Origin: an uncultured Oscillospiraceae bacterium
GTDB taxonomy: Bacteria; Bacillota; Clostridia; Oscillospirales; Acutalibacteraceae
Assembly (NCBI GenBank): GCA_900552265.1
Contig: URZE01000005.1
Location: forward strand, 27,785-91,784
Reading direction: 5' to 3'
DNA: 64,000 bases
The position numbers and the translations under genes were made by a program. Of this stretch, positions 18,721-28,172 are shown piece by piece. The notes beneath the pieces were generated by a model. The model ran no database searches. It was not told the DNA's origin and worked only from the letters and a program-made list of their open reading frames with translations. The stretch's first letter is position 1. Every line of letters begins with the position of its first letter.

Positions 18721-20505
18721 TTAACCCAATAAACGATATTTTTCAAGTACTTTCACAATTTTTTTACACCCGGGAACTGTCGATAAATCTGAATAACTCA
18801 AGCATCTTGAAAGTAACAGCGCCAAAATATATACCATTCCCGCAATCGCTATCGACAAAATCGTAGCTAATTTGAAATTTATTACTCTTGCCAAAAAACC
18901 GTGTGATGAATAGGCTGCAGCTGCACACATAAGTCCACACAAAGCCGGCTTTAAAACAACAGAAATCCAGTTAAATTTTATCTTTGTTTCTTTGCAAAGA
19001 AGAATTATACTCGACATACACACAAACAAATAACATACCAATGTGCCAATACCTGCTCCCTGCACATTTATTTCCGGAATTCCAACCAAAACATAATTAA
19101 GCCCTATCTTTATAATCATTCCCGCAGTAAGAACTTTGAGCGGAAGGTCCGCACGACCCACGGCCTGAAGCATACTGCAAAGAGGAGTACTTATCGACAT
19201 AAATATTATACCTATCGCATAAACACTCATAATTCGAGAAGCTATACATATTTCCCCGACTTGACCGCTTTTTCCAAAGGTATTGTATATTAAATCCATT
19301 ATGGGATAAGCCATAACCGACATTCCTAATCCTATCGGAAAGGAAATAACGGAAGTCATTTTTAAAATGGTTTCTATATTTTTCTCTATCTTATCTTTTA
19401 CTCCATTAACCCATGAAGCAGTTACATTAGGCAGTGCACTTATCGCAAGTCCTTGAGTTATCGTAGGTAAAAGCATTGTTATATTATTCATATAAACAAA
19501 ACATCCGTTTAAAAATACGTGAGTAGTCCCATTTTCAACAGCTTGAGGCGGGATAAAACCTGAATACATATCAAGTAGAACGTCAGGCACAGTAGTCATT
19601 AAATCATACAATCTTCGTTGAACAAGCATGGTATCTATAGTACCGGCAAGATTCATAACTATTGCCCCAAGTGCTATCGGAACCGATATATTCAGAAGCA
19701 TTTTTATCAAAGTTTTTTTGGGTCTGGCATCTTCAGAATTCTTAAGTTCATCCTCGGTTATTCCGTCCCCTGAAATTTTATATTTTATAAATATATATAT
19801 ATATCCACAAACTGCTCCAAGTGTAATTCCCAAAACAGCTCCTGCCGATGCCCACGGTAAAGTTGCATTATGTGCCGCAGTTTCGTTTTCACAAACTTTT
19901 CCGAACACTGTACCGTATTTTTTGTATTCATCCATTCCGCACTTTACTGCTGCATAAGCTAATGTCGGACCAAAAACCACCTTTCCAACAGCTTCAACTA
20001 TCTCCGAAACAGCTGTGGGAATCATATTTCTAAGCCCTTCGTAATATCCCTTGTAAGTTGAAATTAGACATGCAAAAACAACAGTCGGAGCCAACATAAA
20101 TATTGAATAAATCGAATCCGGAGTATTTGTAAATTTTACATAAGCAAATGAACCCAGTATCATTAAAATAAATCCACTAAGACCTGTAAAAACAAACATC
20201 GGTATCGAAACTTTATGAATCATTTTTACGTCTTTATACCTTCCCAGAGCCATATCACCCGAAACCATACGTGAAATTGCTATGGGAAGTCCTGCCGTCG
20301 CCAAAGCATAGATAGGATTGTAAATGCTATATGCAGAACTAAAATAACCTGAGCCTATTCCTTCAAGTATATACGCAAGAGGAATTTTAAAAGCAGCTCC
20401 GGCTACTCGAACAAGTAGCATTCCCACAGCCATTATTATTGCTCCTGCGGCAAATGATTGGCTTACTTTTTTTGATTTTGAATTTTTTTGATTCACATTT
20501 GTCAT
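18721..20505 (-). CDS. SpoVB-like polysaccharide/lipid II-type flippase
   Basis: 594 aa polytopic protein of the MOP exporter superfamily, in the polysaccharide biosynthesis/SpoVB group. The first segment SFAAGAIIMAVGMLLVRVAG and the motif ISRMVSG are typical, and around 14 hydrophobic segments follow. Family members move lipid-linked sugars across the membrane; SpoVB is needed for spore cortex. A hydrophilic loop with CENETAAHN interrupts the middle. ATG 20505 follows AAGGAAAAAGACA. Whether this copy serves sporulation or general wall synthesis cannot be told from sequence. Confidence 0.85.
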   Translation of the reverse strand: MTNVNQKNSKSKKVSQSFAAGAIIMAVGMLLVRVAGAAFKIPLAYILEGIGSGYFSSAYSIYNPIYALATAGLPIAISRMVSGDMALGRYKDVKMIHKVSIPMFVFTGLSGFILMILGSFAYVKFTNTPDSIYSIFMLAPTVVFACLISTYKGYYEGLRNMIPTAVSEIVEAVGKVVFGPTLAYAAVKCGMDEYKKYGTVFGKVCENETAAHNATLPWASAGAVLGITLGAVCGYIYIFIKYKISGDGITEDELKNSEDARPKKTLIKMLLNISVPIALGAIVMNLAGTIDTMLVQRRLYDLMTTVPDVLLDMYSGFIPPQAVENGTTHVFLNGCFVYMNNITMLLPTITQGLAISALPNVTASWVNGVKDKIEKNIETILKMTSVISFPIGLGMSVMAYPIMDLIYNTFGKSGQVGEICIASRIMSVYAIGIIFMSISTPLCSMLQAVGRADLPLKVLTAGMIIKIGLNYVLVGIPEINVQGAGIGTLVCYLFVCMSSIILLCKETKIKFNWISVVLKPALCGLMCAAAAYSSHGFLARVINFKLATILSIAIAGMVYILALLLSRCLSYSDLSTVPGCKKIVKVLEKYRLLG

Positions 20506-20683
20506 TGTCTTTTTCCTTATCTATAAAATTAAAGTAACAGTTAAAATTATAACACATTATATTATAAAATTTATAACTATATGTATTTGACACAGCTTAT
20601 AAAAATTCATTTGGAACAATTACATATAATTTAGCACTACAAGTCAAAATAATTCGCAAAATAATAAATTTAAAATAAAGTTA

Positions 20684-20712
20684 TTGACATGATTTTTAAT
20701 TTGCAATATAAT
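20684..20712 (+). promoter_or_regulatory. Promoter of the CAT-anticodon tRNA
   Basis: TTGACA (20684-20689), 17 bp spacer, TATAAT (20707-20712): a perfect consensus 16 bp before the mature tRNA. Confidence 0.85.
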
Positions 20713-20727
20713 AAGCGTTGTTTGGAA

Positions 20728-20804
20728 GGGCCATTAGCTCAGTTGGTTAGAGCAACCGGCTCATAACCGGTCGGTCCTAGGTTCGAGTCCTAGATGGCCC
20801 ACCA
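20728..20804 (+). tRNA. tRNA with CAT anticodon (Met, or Ile2 read as lysidine)
   Basis: Acceptor GGGCCAT pairs with ATGGCCC; anticodon stem ACCGG/CCGGT with loop CTCATAA gives CAT; T-loop TTCGAGT; encoded CCA. Position 1 is paired, so it is not an initiator tRNA. C4-G69 and C5-G68 are known TilS recognition pairs in E. coli, so tRNA-Ile2 is at least as likely as elongator Met. Confidence 0.95.
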
Positions 20805-20812
20805 TTATATAC

Positions 20813-20847
20813 CTCTCGATTGCAAAAGCGGTCGAGAGTGTTTTTTT
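20813..20847 (+). terminator. Terminator after the tRNA
   Basis: CTCTCGA (20813-20819) pairs with TCGAGAG (20832-20838), followed by TG and seven Ts. Confidence 0.88.
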
Positions 20848-20875
20848 GTATAAGTTCGTGGTTTAAAATTTAACT

Positions 20876-20908
20876 TAAAAAATAAAAATCAGCCACCTTA
20901 AAGTGGCT
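20876..20908 (-). terminator. Terminator of the small membrane-protein gene
   Basis: Minus strand AGCCAC/GTGGCT stem with a 6 nt loop, followed by GATTTTTATTTTTT. Confidence 0.75.
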
Positions 20909-21012
20909 AACGCTTTCATATACTTATAACTCATACCATTTAAACACAGTTACAACTCCACATGACCAGAGAATAAAACTTCTTAAAAAATCCAATAATA
21001 CTCACTAACATA

Positions 21013-21432
21013 TCAATTCTTAATATTAGTGTTTTCTATGTTCTTTATTTCTGTACGGATAATTATATTTTCACATACCACTACCATTACCATCAACACC
21101 GAAAAAATAATTCCATACCAAGGTCTATTATTTGCAAATTCTAAATACGCCATACACTCAAAGACAGTTCTACCGAACTCAAGCAAACAATACTTAACTT
21201 TAAGCCTATTTATAGTGTCTTTGCCTAATTTTAATAATCGATTTAAACGGAAAACATTAGACAGAACCCCTACACTTAAAATAGCAGGAAAAAGCGTCAA
21301 AGGTTCTTGATAAAAGTCTTTAAAAATAATAAGCAACAAACTAAACAACACGAGACACACAGATGTACCAATAAGCAACGCCCTTGAAAAATAAAAAACC
21401 TTAATTTTAAAATTGTCTAACATTTTACTCAC
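21013..21432 (-). CDS. Small multi-pass membrane protein, unknown
   Basis: 139 aa. Hydrophobic segments lie near residues 16-40 (ALLIGTSVCLVLFSLLLIIF), 42-58 and 108-128 (YGIIFSVLMVMVVVCENIII), and the middle is basic (RLLKLGKDTINRLKVKY). The length and three-helix layout suggest an inner membrane protein; I recognise no family. The initiation region (AAAAGGTAGGATTAACTGTGAGTAAAATG) offers AGG sites before ATG or GTG starts near 21432. It stands alone with its own terminator, divergent from asnB. Confidence 0.6.
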   Translation of the reverse strand: MSKMLDNFKIKVFYFSRALLIGTSVCLVLFSLLLIIFKDFYQEPLTLFPAILSVGVLSNVFRLNRLLKLGKDTINRLKVKYCLLEFGRTVFECMAYLEFANNRPWYGIIFSVLMVMVVVCENIIIRTEIKNIENTNIKN

Positions 21433-21705
21433 AGTTAATCCTACCTTTTACAATAATTCTAATAACATTTTTATAACCTTATTTTATCAAAATTCGTTCA
21501 AAAAATCAATAATTGTAAGTAGTATCGATGAAGTAAAAGTAATTAAGCTCGCCTATTGCAGGTCTTTAGTTCTTTAACAAAAAATTTATGCATATTAAGT
21601 AGGTTACAATCCATTAAAGATACAGCTTACAGCATGTATGGCACAATCATAGATATCAAGGATTTTTCAAAAAATTAATTCGATTACAGCAGATATACAA
21701 ACCAA

Positions 21706-21734
21706 TTGTAACTATCTTATACACGTGATATAAT
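21706..21734 (+). promoter_or_regulatory. Promoter of asnB
   Basis: TTGTAA (21706-21711), 17 bp spacer, TATAAT (21729-21734), about 80 bp before the asnB ATG. The leader between holds a repeated AAAACAGGAG unit. No T-box motif was seen. Confidence 0.65.
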
Positions 21735-21815
21735 CTATGTACTTGGCCGTAACAACGAAGGAATTTTAAAACCAAGAGCAAAAAACAGGAGCAAAAAACA
21801 GGAGGAAAAAACAGT

Positions 21816-23654
21816 ATGTGTGGCATTTGCGGATTTACTGGAGAAATTAACAACAAAAGTAAAATTATTGAAAATATGACCGACCTGATAATTCACCGTG
21901 GACCTGACAGTTCAGGATTTTTTATAGACAAAGACATTGCAATGGGATTCAGAAGACTAAGCATAATAGATGTAGAAGGTGGAACACAACCGATTTATAA
22001 TGAAAACAACAATCTCGTTTTGACATTCAATGGAGAAATATACAACTACAAAGAATTAAAAAAAGAACTTATTGAAAAAAATCATAAATTCTATACCGAA
22101 GCCGATTCAGAAGTGTTAATTCATGGATTCGAAGAATGGGGTTCTCAGATGCTCCCAAAACTGAGAGGAATGTTTGCCTTTGCAATTTGGGACAGAGAAA
22201 ATCAATCACTTTTCATGGCAAGAGACCCGTTCGGAATCAAACCTCTACACTGGGCTCAGGTAGGAAACAATTTTGTCTATGCATCTGAAATAAAAAGCAT
22301 ACTGGCTTTCCCTACGTTTGAGAAAAAATTCAATTATAAAACTCTTGACAATTACCTTTCATTCCAATACGCCGTTCCTCCGGAAACTTTTTTCGAAGGA
22401 ATATACTGTCTTATGCCGGGACATTTCCTGCAATACAAAAACGGCGAATTCAAAACCGAAAGATATTTTGAAGCCAATTTCAATATTAATCCCAACTTAG
22501 ACCTGGAAACCGCAACAGAACAAATTGAAAAAGTATTTAAAGATTCCGTAGATGCGCACAGAATAAGCGATGTCGAAGTGGGTTGTTTCCTTTCAAGCGG
22601 AGTAGATTCGAGTTACGTTTCGTCTTATTTTGCCGGACAAAAAGCTTTTACCGTTGGTTTTGACTTTGGAGAAAAATACAATGAAGTTACATGGGCTCAA
22701 AATCTTTCTAAAAAGATTGGAATAAATCACTATTATAAAATTATTTCCTCTGAAGAATTTTGGGCTTCAATCAGAAAAGTTCAATATCACATGGATCAAC
22801 CTCTTGCAGACCCATCATGTATAGCACTATACTTCGTTTCCAAACTGGCAAGTGAACATGTTAAAGTAGTTCTTTCAGGAGAAGGAGCGGATGAACTTTT
22901 CGGTGGATACAGAATATACAACGAACCCAGGGTATTTAAAATTTATCAAAAGATACTAAGTCAAAAAACAAGAACATTTCTTGCAAATTTGATGAGAAAA
23001 ATTCCATTCAAATTCAAAGGCAGAGGTTTTATAATTCGTGGCGAACACACGATAGAAAACAAATATATAGGAAATGCATTTATGTTTTCTCAGGAAGACA
23101 AAAAGAAAATTTTAAAAAATCCTTCCTTAGCAACTCATCCTCAAGATATGTGTAAAAAGCTTTACGAAAAAGCCAAAGATTACGACGATGTTACAAAAAT
23201 GCAGTATCTGGATATAAATATGTGGATGGTTGGAGATATACTCCTAAAAGCTGACCGTATGAGTATGGCTAATTCTCTTGAACTCAGAGTTCCGTTCCTT
23301 GACAAAGAAGTATTTAAAGTGGCTTCATCCTTACCAACAAATTTAAAAGTCACAAGAGAAAACACGAAATACGCAATGCGTATGGCAGCCATGAAACGTC
23401 TGCCAGAAAATACCGCTCAAAAGAAAAAACTCGGATTCCCTGTGCCTACAAGAGTATGGCTCAGAGATAAAAAATATTACGGAATTGTTAAAAGTGCATT
23501 TCTTTCCGAAACGGCTGAGAAATTTTTCAATTGCGAAGAACTTTTACGTTTCTTAGATGATCACTACAACGGTAAATGGGATAACAGCAGAAAAATTTGG
23601 ACGATCTACATCTTCATAGTATGGTATGACATCTATTTCGGAGAATTAAACTAA
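21816..23654 (+). CDS. asnB: Asparagine synthase (glutamine-hydrolysing)
   Basis: Makes asparagine from aspartate, glutamine and ATP. The N-terminal glutaminase has the nucleophile Cys2 (MCGICGFTGE) and the motif FNGEIYNYKEL. The C-terminal synthetase has the PP-loop LSSGVDSS, then SGEGADELFGGYR. At 612 aa it is complete. The start is fixed by Cys2 and by AGGAGG before the ATG. A strong terminator follows. Its presence is notable because aspS and gatCAB, which can make Asn-tRNA by transamidation, also lie in this window. Confidence 0.96.
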   Translation: MCGICGFTGEINNKSKIIENMTDLIIHRGPDSSGFFIDKDIAMGFRRLSIIDVEGGTQPIYNENNNLVLTFNGEIYNYKELKKELIEKNHKFYTEADSEVLIHGFEEWGSQMLPKLRGMFAFAIWDRENQSLFMARDPFGIKPLHWAQVGNNFVYASEIKSILAFPTFEKKFNYKTLDNYLSFQYAVPPETFFEGIYCLMPGHFLQYKNGEFKTERYFEANFNINPNLDLETATEQIEKVFKDSVDAHRISDVEVGCFLSSGVDSSYVSSYFAGQKAFTVGFDFGEKYNEVTWAQNLSKKIGINHYYKIISSEEFWASIRKVQYHMDQPLADPSCIALYFVSKLASEHVKVVLSGEGADELFGGYRIYNEPRVFKIYQKILSQKTRTFLANLMRKIPFKFKGRGFIIRGEHTIENKYIGNAFMFSQEDKKKILKNPSLATHPQDMCKKLYEKAKDYDDVTKMQYLDINMWMVGDILLKADRMSMANSLELRVPFLDKEVFKVASSLPTNLKVTRENTKYAMRMAAMKRLPENTAQKKKLGFPVPTRVWLRDKKYYGIVKSAFLSETAEKFFNCEELLRFLDDHYNGKWDNSRKIWTIYIFIVWYDIYFGELN

Positions 23655-23693
23655 TTAATTCTACCACTAAAAAATTTATAAAACAAAAACTTG

Positions 23694-23733
23694 TTGAGTG
23701 CATAAAAATCTGCACTCAATATTTATATTTTTT
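23694..23733 (+). terminator. Terminator of asnB
   Basis: TTGAGTGCA (23694-23702) pairs perfectly with TGCACTCAA (23711-23719), followed by a T-rich tail ending TTTTTT. Confidence 0.85.
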
Positions 23734-24330
23734 AATTAATAACTATTTCTTGTAAAAACCATATGAATAGTTAAAACGCACAAATTTTTATCACTAACTT
23801 CCCTACATATGTTTTCTCATTTTTCATAAAATACACTATTCGTGTACTTATATACTTGAAATTTGTCCATTAAATAGAATAACATAACTCATAAAGCCTT
23901 TTTATTTTAACATTGCTAGAAAATATTTAAATATATTATATATAGCATATAATCTTCGGCTAAATGCAAGACTACATTGTTTTATAAATCAAATAAAAAT
24001 ATAACAAAATTTAAACATATATTACTAAATATTAATAAAAATTGTATGATTTCATTTATCTTTAATTACTCTATCACACAAAACTGATTTATACTACCTT
24101 TCCACTTTGGGAACAATTCATTATGTACTTTAAAAATTAATTTCAGAAATGTAATGTAACTATGTTTGCAAACGATAAAGATTAATGATTTCTACTAAAA
24201 CTCGAGTTTACGAAATACATAATTTTCTTGAGGTACGTTATCTATTTAAATATAAAAATCTACGTTCAGATCTGATAAATTAAAAATTTAAAGTTTAATT
24301 TGATTTTTAATACACATATTTTATAACAAA
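23734..24330. other. Intergenic stretch without a gene
   Basis: About 600 very AT-rich bases between asnB and the convergent WxL operon. No ORF with a ribosome binding site, no RNA gene and no repeat was seen on either strand. Confidence 0.6.
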
Positions 24331-26340
24331 TTAAGGGGCATCGGTTAGCGTCCAAGTTATTGTGTTTGAGTATGATTCATCCATAATATCTTGTGGATTT
24401 ATGTCAAGTAATATACCCTGATTTTCGGACCATTTAACAGTAGTGTCTGTTGGAGACAAAACTGATTTTCCCGAATAAACCTCAGTTGGTTCGCTGTTTA
24501 AGGTGAAACTTTGGTTTTTTTCATCAATGAATACGAGTGCATCTTTTAAAGTATTGTTATTTGCTGAAGTAAATGGATTTTCAATAGAAGCATATAAATT
24601 CCAGTCTGAGCTTTTTATCCTCGAATCAGCAACTACTATAGACCAATCCGATTCTTGCCTTGAAACAGTAGTTTTAACCGTTGGAATAACCGTGCTTTTA
24701 AAAGCAAGCAAACTTGGCACTGTTTTGAATTCAAGTACTCCTGCATAGACAACAGTTAAATTTTCAATTCTGTTTTTAAAATTATCGTTTGCAGTTACTT
24801 TAACTACGGTATCGATTTGAAGAACTTCAGGCAGAATCAATGAGAAAAATCCGGTATCGTCTGAAGTACCTTCCACGCTCTTCACAACAGAATTCGCCAA
24901 AAATTCAGCTTTTAAGTTTGATAAATAATTCGTAGTTCCCGTAATACTAATGTCAGTATCGGAAATTGCGTTAACTTGAAGAGAAAGTTGTCCCATTGAC
25001 AGAACTCTGACGTTTTGTAAATTAAATGTTTGCAAACTCGGTGGAGTTGGAGAATCTGATAAAGTCATATTGGTTGAAACCGCTGTAGTAGATGAAGTTG
25101 AGGCTGATGCGTCTATTTCTAAATTACTTTGATCTAATTTAGTCCAAATATACAAAGGTGTACCAGATAAAGTACCGGCATCAGGAAAGTCTTTTGCAGT
25201 AAGCCAGTAGTTTACAACTTGGGAATTTATATTCACTTTTCCGGTACCCGAAGTCCATCTGATTAAATTTCCATTTTTATTGTAAAGTACTATACTTTTT
25301 GGATTTTCAAAATTAACCGATCCTGTTGAAGTCATTTGAATAAGTGGAGCGGACGAAGATAAAGTATTGGCCATATATAAACTTGCACCATCTGAAACAG
25401 TAAAATTCCCACTGCATCTAATTGTACCTACTCCCGATTTAACTGCCGTTTGAGTTATTTTAAGGTTCGAATTTTTATCAATCAAAAAAGATTTTGCAAG
25501 TTGAGAAGAACCGGTATCGTAAAACATACCTCTCGGAGTATTTATTATAACATTAGCGCCTTTTTCTATATTTATATCGGGACTGTAGTCGCAATAAAAT
25601 GTTTCTCTTGATTCAGAGGTTATATTAACATCTGCATTTTCTAAAATTTTGAAAGACGGATTTGCATATGTAAACCAAAATACGGCATTGCCTGTACTTG
25701 TGTGATAGATGGTTGTTTTACCGCCAATTTCAACTCTGTTTACTTCCGCAAGTTCGTTTGAAGGTGAAGCGTACCCTGACGAGGTTTTAATAGTAATATT
25801 TGAATCAATGTATCTTACAGTTCCCTGACGGTTATAGCTTATTTGCGGGCCTGTATAATTAACATTAATATAGATTAAAGTAACTGATTTTGTAGAGCTA
25901 ACAGCTTCCACCGCAACTATTCCATAATAATTCTTTCCAACTATATCCACGTTGCACAAAGTAACATTTATTTCAGAAATTGCAGAAGCAATATATATGG
26001 AATTTGTAATAGAAGCAGAATTCATATCAGTAAGAGTATGACGTGTAGTTACGCCTTGTTCATTTGTGTATGTTCCGTTTATGGTTAGATTTGTTTTATT
26101 AGGCGGAAAATTAATTCTCCCGGTTATCTCTATATCTGCATTTAGATAAATCGTAGTATAGTCGTTATCACCGGTAATTGCTGCAGCAAGTTCGTTGTAA
26201 TTATTCACAACTCTGCTTGTTTCATCAGGTGTAGTATACAATTCAGGTACACTTTGAGAATCATATGCTGAACTTTTACTGATAAAAAAATACAGAGGCA
26301 AAAACAATATCAACAATATACTTAAAATCTTATATTTCAA
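24331..26340 (-). CDS. Large WxL-domain surface protein
   Basis: 669 aa exported protein. A signal peptide (KILSILLILFLPLYFFISKS) ends near SSAYD. Residues about 40-400 contain short beta strands with regular SxxLxIxN-type spacing, likely a parallel beta-helix (inference). The C-terminal part is a WxL domain: proximal SSDWNLYASI and the terminal distal motif TITWTLTDAP. WxL domains attach proteins non-covalently to peptidoglycan, often with a WxL-interacting partner. The gene is last in a three-gene minus-strand cassette with such a partner (broken here) and a small WxL protein. Likely role: adhesion or surface layer. Confidence 0.85.
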   Translation of the reverse strand: MKYKILSILLILFLPLYFFISKSSAYDSQSVPELYTTPDETSRVVNNYNELAAAITGDNDYTTIYLNADIEITGRINFPPNKTNLTINGTYTNEQGVTTRHTLTDMNSASITNSIYIASAISEINVTLCNVDIVGKNYYGIVAVEAVSSTKSVTLIYINVNYTGPQISYNRQGTVRYIDSNITIKTSSGYASPSNELAEVNRVEIGGKTTIYHTSTGNAVFWFTYANPSFKILENADVNITSESRETFYCDYSPDINIEKGANVIINTPRGMFYDTGSSQLAKSFLIDKNSNLKITQTAVKSGVGTIRCSGNFTVSDGASLYMANTLSSSAPLIQMTSTGSVNFENPKSIVLYNKNGNLIRWTSGTGKVNINSQVVNYWLTAKDFPDAGTLSGTPLYIWTKLDQSNLEIDASASTSSTTAVSTNMTLSDSPTPPSLQTFNLQNVRVLSMGQLSLQVNAISDTDISITGTTNYLSNLKAEFLANSVVKSVEGTSDDTGFFSLILPEVLQIDTVVKVTANDNFKNRIENLTVVYAGVLEFKTVPSLLAFKSTVIPTVKTTVSRQESDWSIVVADSRIKSSDWNLYASIENPFTSANNNTLKDALVFIDEKNQSFTLNSEPTEVYSGKSVLSPTDTTVKWSENQGILLDINPQDIMDESYSNTITWTLTDAP

Positions 26341-26424
26341 CAGAAAACCTCCTGTACTGAACTTAAAAAATAAAAATCAAGAATCTTTGCCTGACTTGAA
26401 TTCCTGATTTTAAACCTTTAAATC

Positions 26425-27465
26425 TTAATCTTTTTTACTTTTACAAAAACATTTGCATTTACATCTGCAACCAATTACAAATGATGAAAATGCTACCAAA
26501 ATCAATACTAATACAGCTAAAAAAATATAAACCCAATTTGGAATCGGATTAATAATATCCACAGCATCTTTATTGGTGTCATTTGCTTGTTCTGGAGTTA
26601 TTGTAAAATCTTCATCCCATTCCCAAAAATATTCTTCATTTTGAGCTATTACATGAACTCTATATTCTCCTGCTTGAAATTTATGATTTTGCCAATCAAC
26701 CATAAAATCGAAGTTAGAATTTGGCGCCATTTTTATGTTTTCTTTTTCTGTACTTTTATAAACCTCTGAACTACCTTTTTTATAAACAGTACCTGAAATT
26801 TTAAGATTAGGAATTATAACCGGAGTATCATTTTGAAGATTTACAGCCAGATTAGTGTGATAATTTGCGAGTGTGGGTTTTATGTATTTTAAATTCATAT
26901 TGGCTTTAACTTTGTTATCATTCTCAGAAAGCATAACACCGACAACATACTGATATTCATTCTCTATTTGAGCGGTAATTTGATGTTCATTTGTAGCTTC
27001 AAAGTTATCATCTGCTTTTGTAAAAATTAATCCACCCAAAATAATTCCATCATAAGACTCTCTCGGTATATTAAGTAATGCAGTAGCTGTTACAAAACCT
27101 CCTGGTGGGACTATATATTCACTTTTGTCTAATTTAAGAATATCCGAAAGCGGATACTTTAAGCTTTCATCATAAGTTTGTAAGATTAGTGTAGCTTATG
27201 AATCCGTTTCGGCATGTTGTTGCAGGAGTTACCATGGCTTTTACTTTAATTTCGTGATTTTTATTATTGAAAATTTTTACCTTTAGTTCTTGCGAATCTG
27301 AAGGTGCAACTTTTAAATCAAAATAGCTAAGATTTTTATTGATTTGGTTTTCAGGAATTACAGAGGAAACAGAAAAATAAACTCCTTCATCAGCAAATAC
27401 AGAAACCGTCGATAAAATACTTAAAAAAATAAACACAAAAAAATTTAAAAGCTTTTTTTAATCAT
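26425..27465 (-). pseudogene. WxL-interacting protein (DUF916-DUF3324), frameshifted
   Basis: Cell-surface partner of WxL proteins. The DUF916 half is recognisable (YFSVSSVIPENQINKNLSYF; LLNIPRESYDGIILGGLIF), then DUF3324 (NYHTNLAVNLQNDTPVII) and a C-terminal membrane helix with a Cys/Lys tail. Two frame breaks split it. First, ATG 27465 (GGGGGAT five bases upstream) runs into an A7 tract (27453-27459) and stops; one extra A would join it to the signal peptide LLNFFVFIFLS. Second, near 27170-27180, the frame changes between ISYTNLTN and YDESLKYPLSDIL. Either alone would prevent full-length product. Decay, phase variation or sequence error are all possible. Confidence 0.85.
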
Positions 27466-27488
27466 GTGGTATCCCCCAGTGTTTAGTT

Positions 27489-28172
27489 TTAAATAGGAGC
27501 GTCAGCTAAAGTCCAAGTAATAGTAGAAGTATGAGTTTTAGCTGTTGCGCTTCCTGACGGAACAGTTAATGTAACATTATCATTAGACGTTGCAGTAGTT
27601 TCAGTTGGATACCATCTGTCCACCCAGGTTCCAAGTCCTGAATTTTCATTAGCCACTACAACAGTAGCTTCCGTGTTATCGGTTGTCAGAACAACAGGAT
27701 TTGACGGTGTAGGTTTACTTGCCGATGAATTTGCGGAAAGAGCGTAACCACCTGCAAAAGTAACAGTAGAACCTTTAAGGCTATCAGATGTTCCGTCATT
27801 AAATGGTGTTGCCTTTGCAATTACATTCCATCCAGCCCCTGTACCTCTTATATCGGTAACCTGAACAAATGGCTTTAATTCACTGGCATTATATACTTTT
27901 TGAGAACCAGATATGGCTTGACTTCCAAATGTAATGTTTGGTACATAGTCAATACTGAGCGGTCCGGATTCTCCTGTTCCTTGCCCCGGTAGATCCAGTG
28001 GTTTGCTTGGGTCATCAGGATCCACAGGACCAGTCGGCTCTGTTCCGGGAGTGAAAGTTACTGTCGCATTTGAAGTAACTGTGGAAACAGTTGCCGCTAA
28101 TATCGGAAATGAAAAATAAGATAAAGAAAAACCACAAGCGCATAAAAACGCTATCACAGATCTTTTTTTCAT
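27489..28172 (-). CDS. Small WxL-domain surface protein
   Basis: 227 aa with a signal peptide (KRSVIAFLCACGFSLSYFSF, cleavage near ILAAT), a proline/glycine linker (PTGPVDPDDPSKPLDLPGQG), and a single WxL domain. The proximal motif is GAGWNVIAKA, where Val replaces Leu, and the distal motif is TITWTLADAPI. This matches the short stand-alone WxL proteins of Gram-positive bacteria, which coat the cell wall. AUG 28172 follows GGAGGTAAGAATTTATT. First gene of the cassette, 24 bp ahead of the WxL-interacting gene. Confidence 0.88.
   Translation of the reverse strand: MKKRSVIAFLCACGFSLSYFSFPILAATVSTVTSNATVTFTPGTEPTGPVDPDDPSKPLDLPGQGTGESGPLSIDYVPNITFGSQAISGSQKVYNASELKPFVQVTDIRGTGAGWNVIAKATPFNDGTSDSLKGSTVTFAGGYALSANSSASKPTPSNPVVLTTDNTEATVVVANENSGLGTWVDRWYPTETTATSNDNVTLTVPSGSATAKTHTSTITWTLADAPI

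Noticed and set aside
21535..21815. T-box or other riboswitch before asnB
   Set aside because: No T-box consensus or terminator-antiterminator pair was seen, only a promoter and a repeated AAAACAGGAG unit.
27165..27185. Programmed +1 frameshift in the WxL-interacting protein
   Set aside because: The stop is TTA TGA; tRNA-Leu cannot re-pair in the +1 frame as in release factor 2, and a second break exists in the same gene, so decay or error is likelier.
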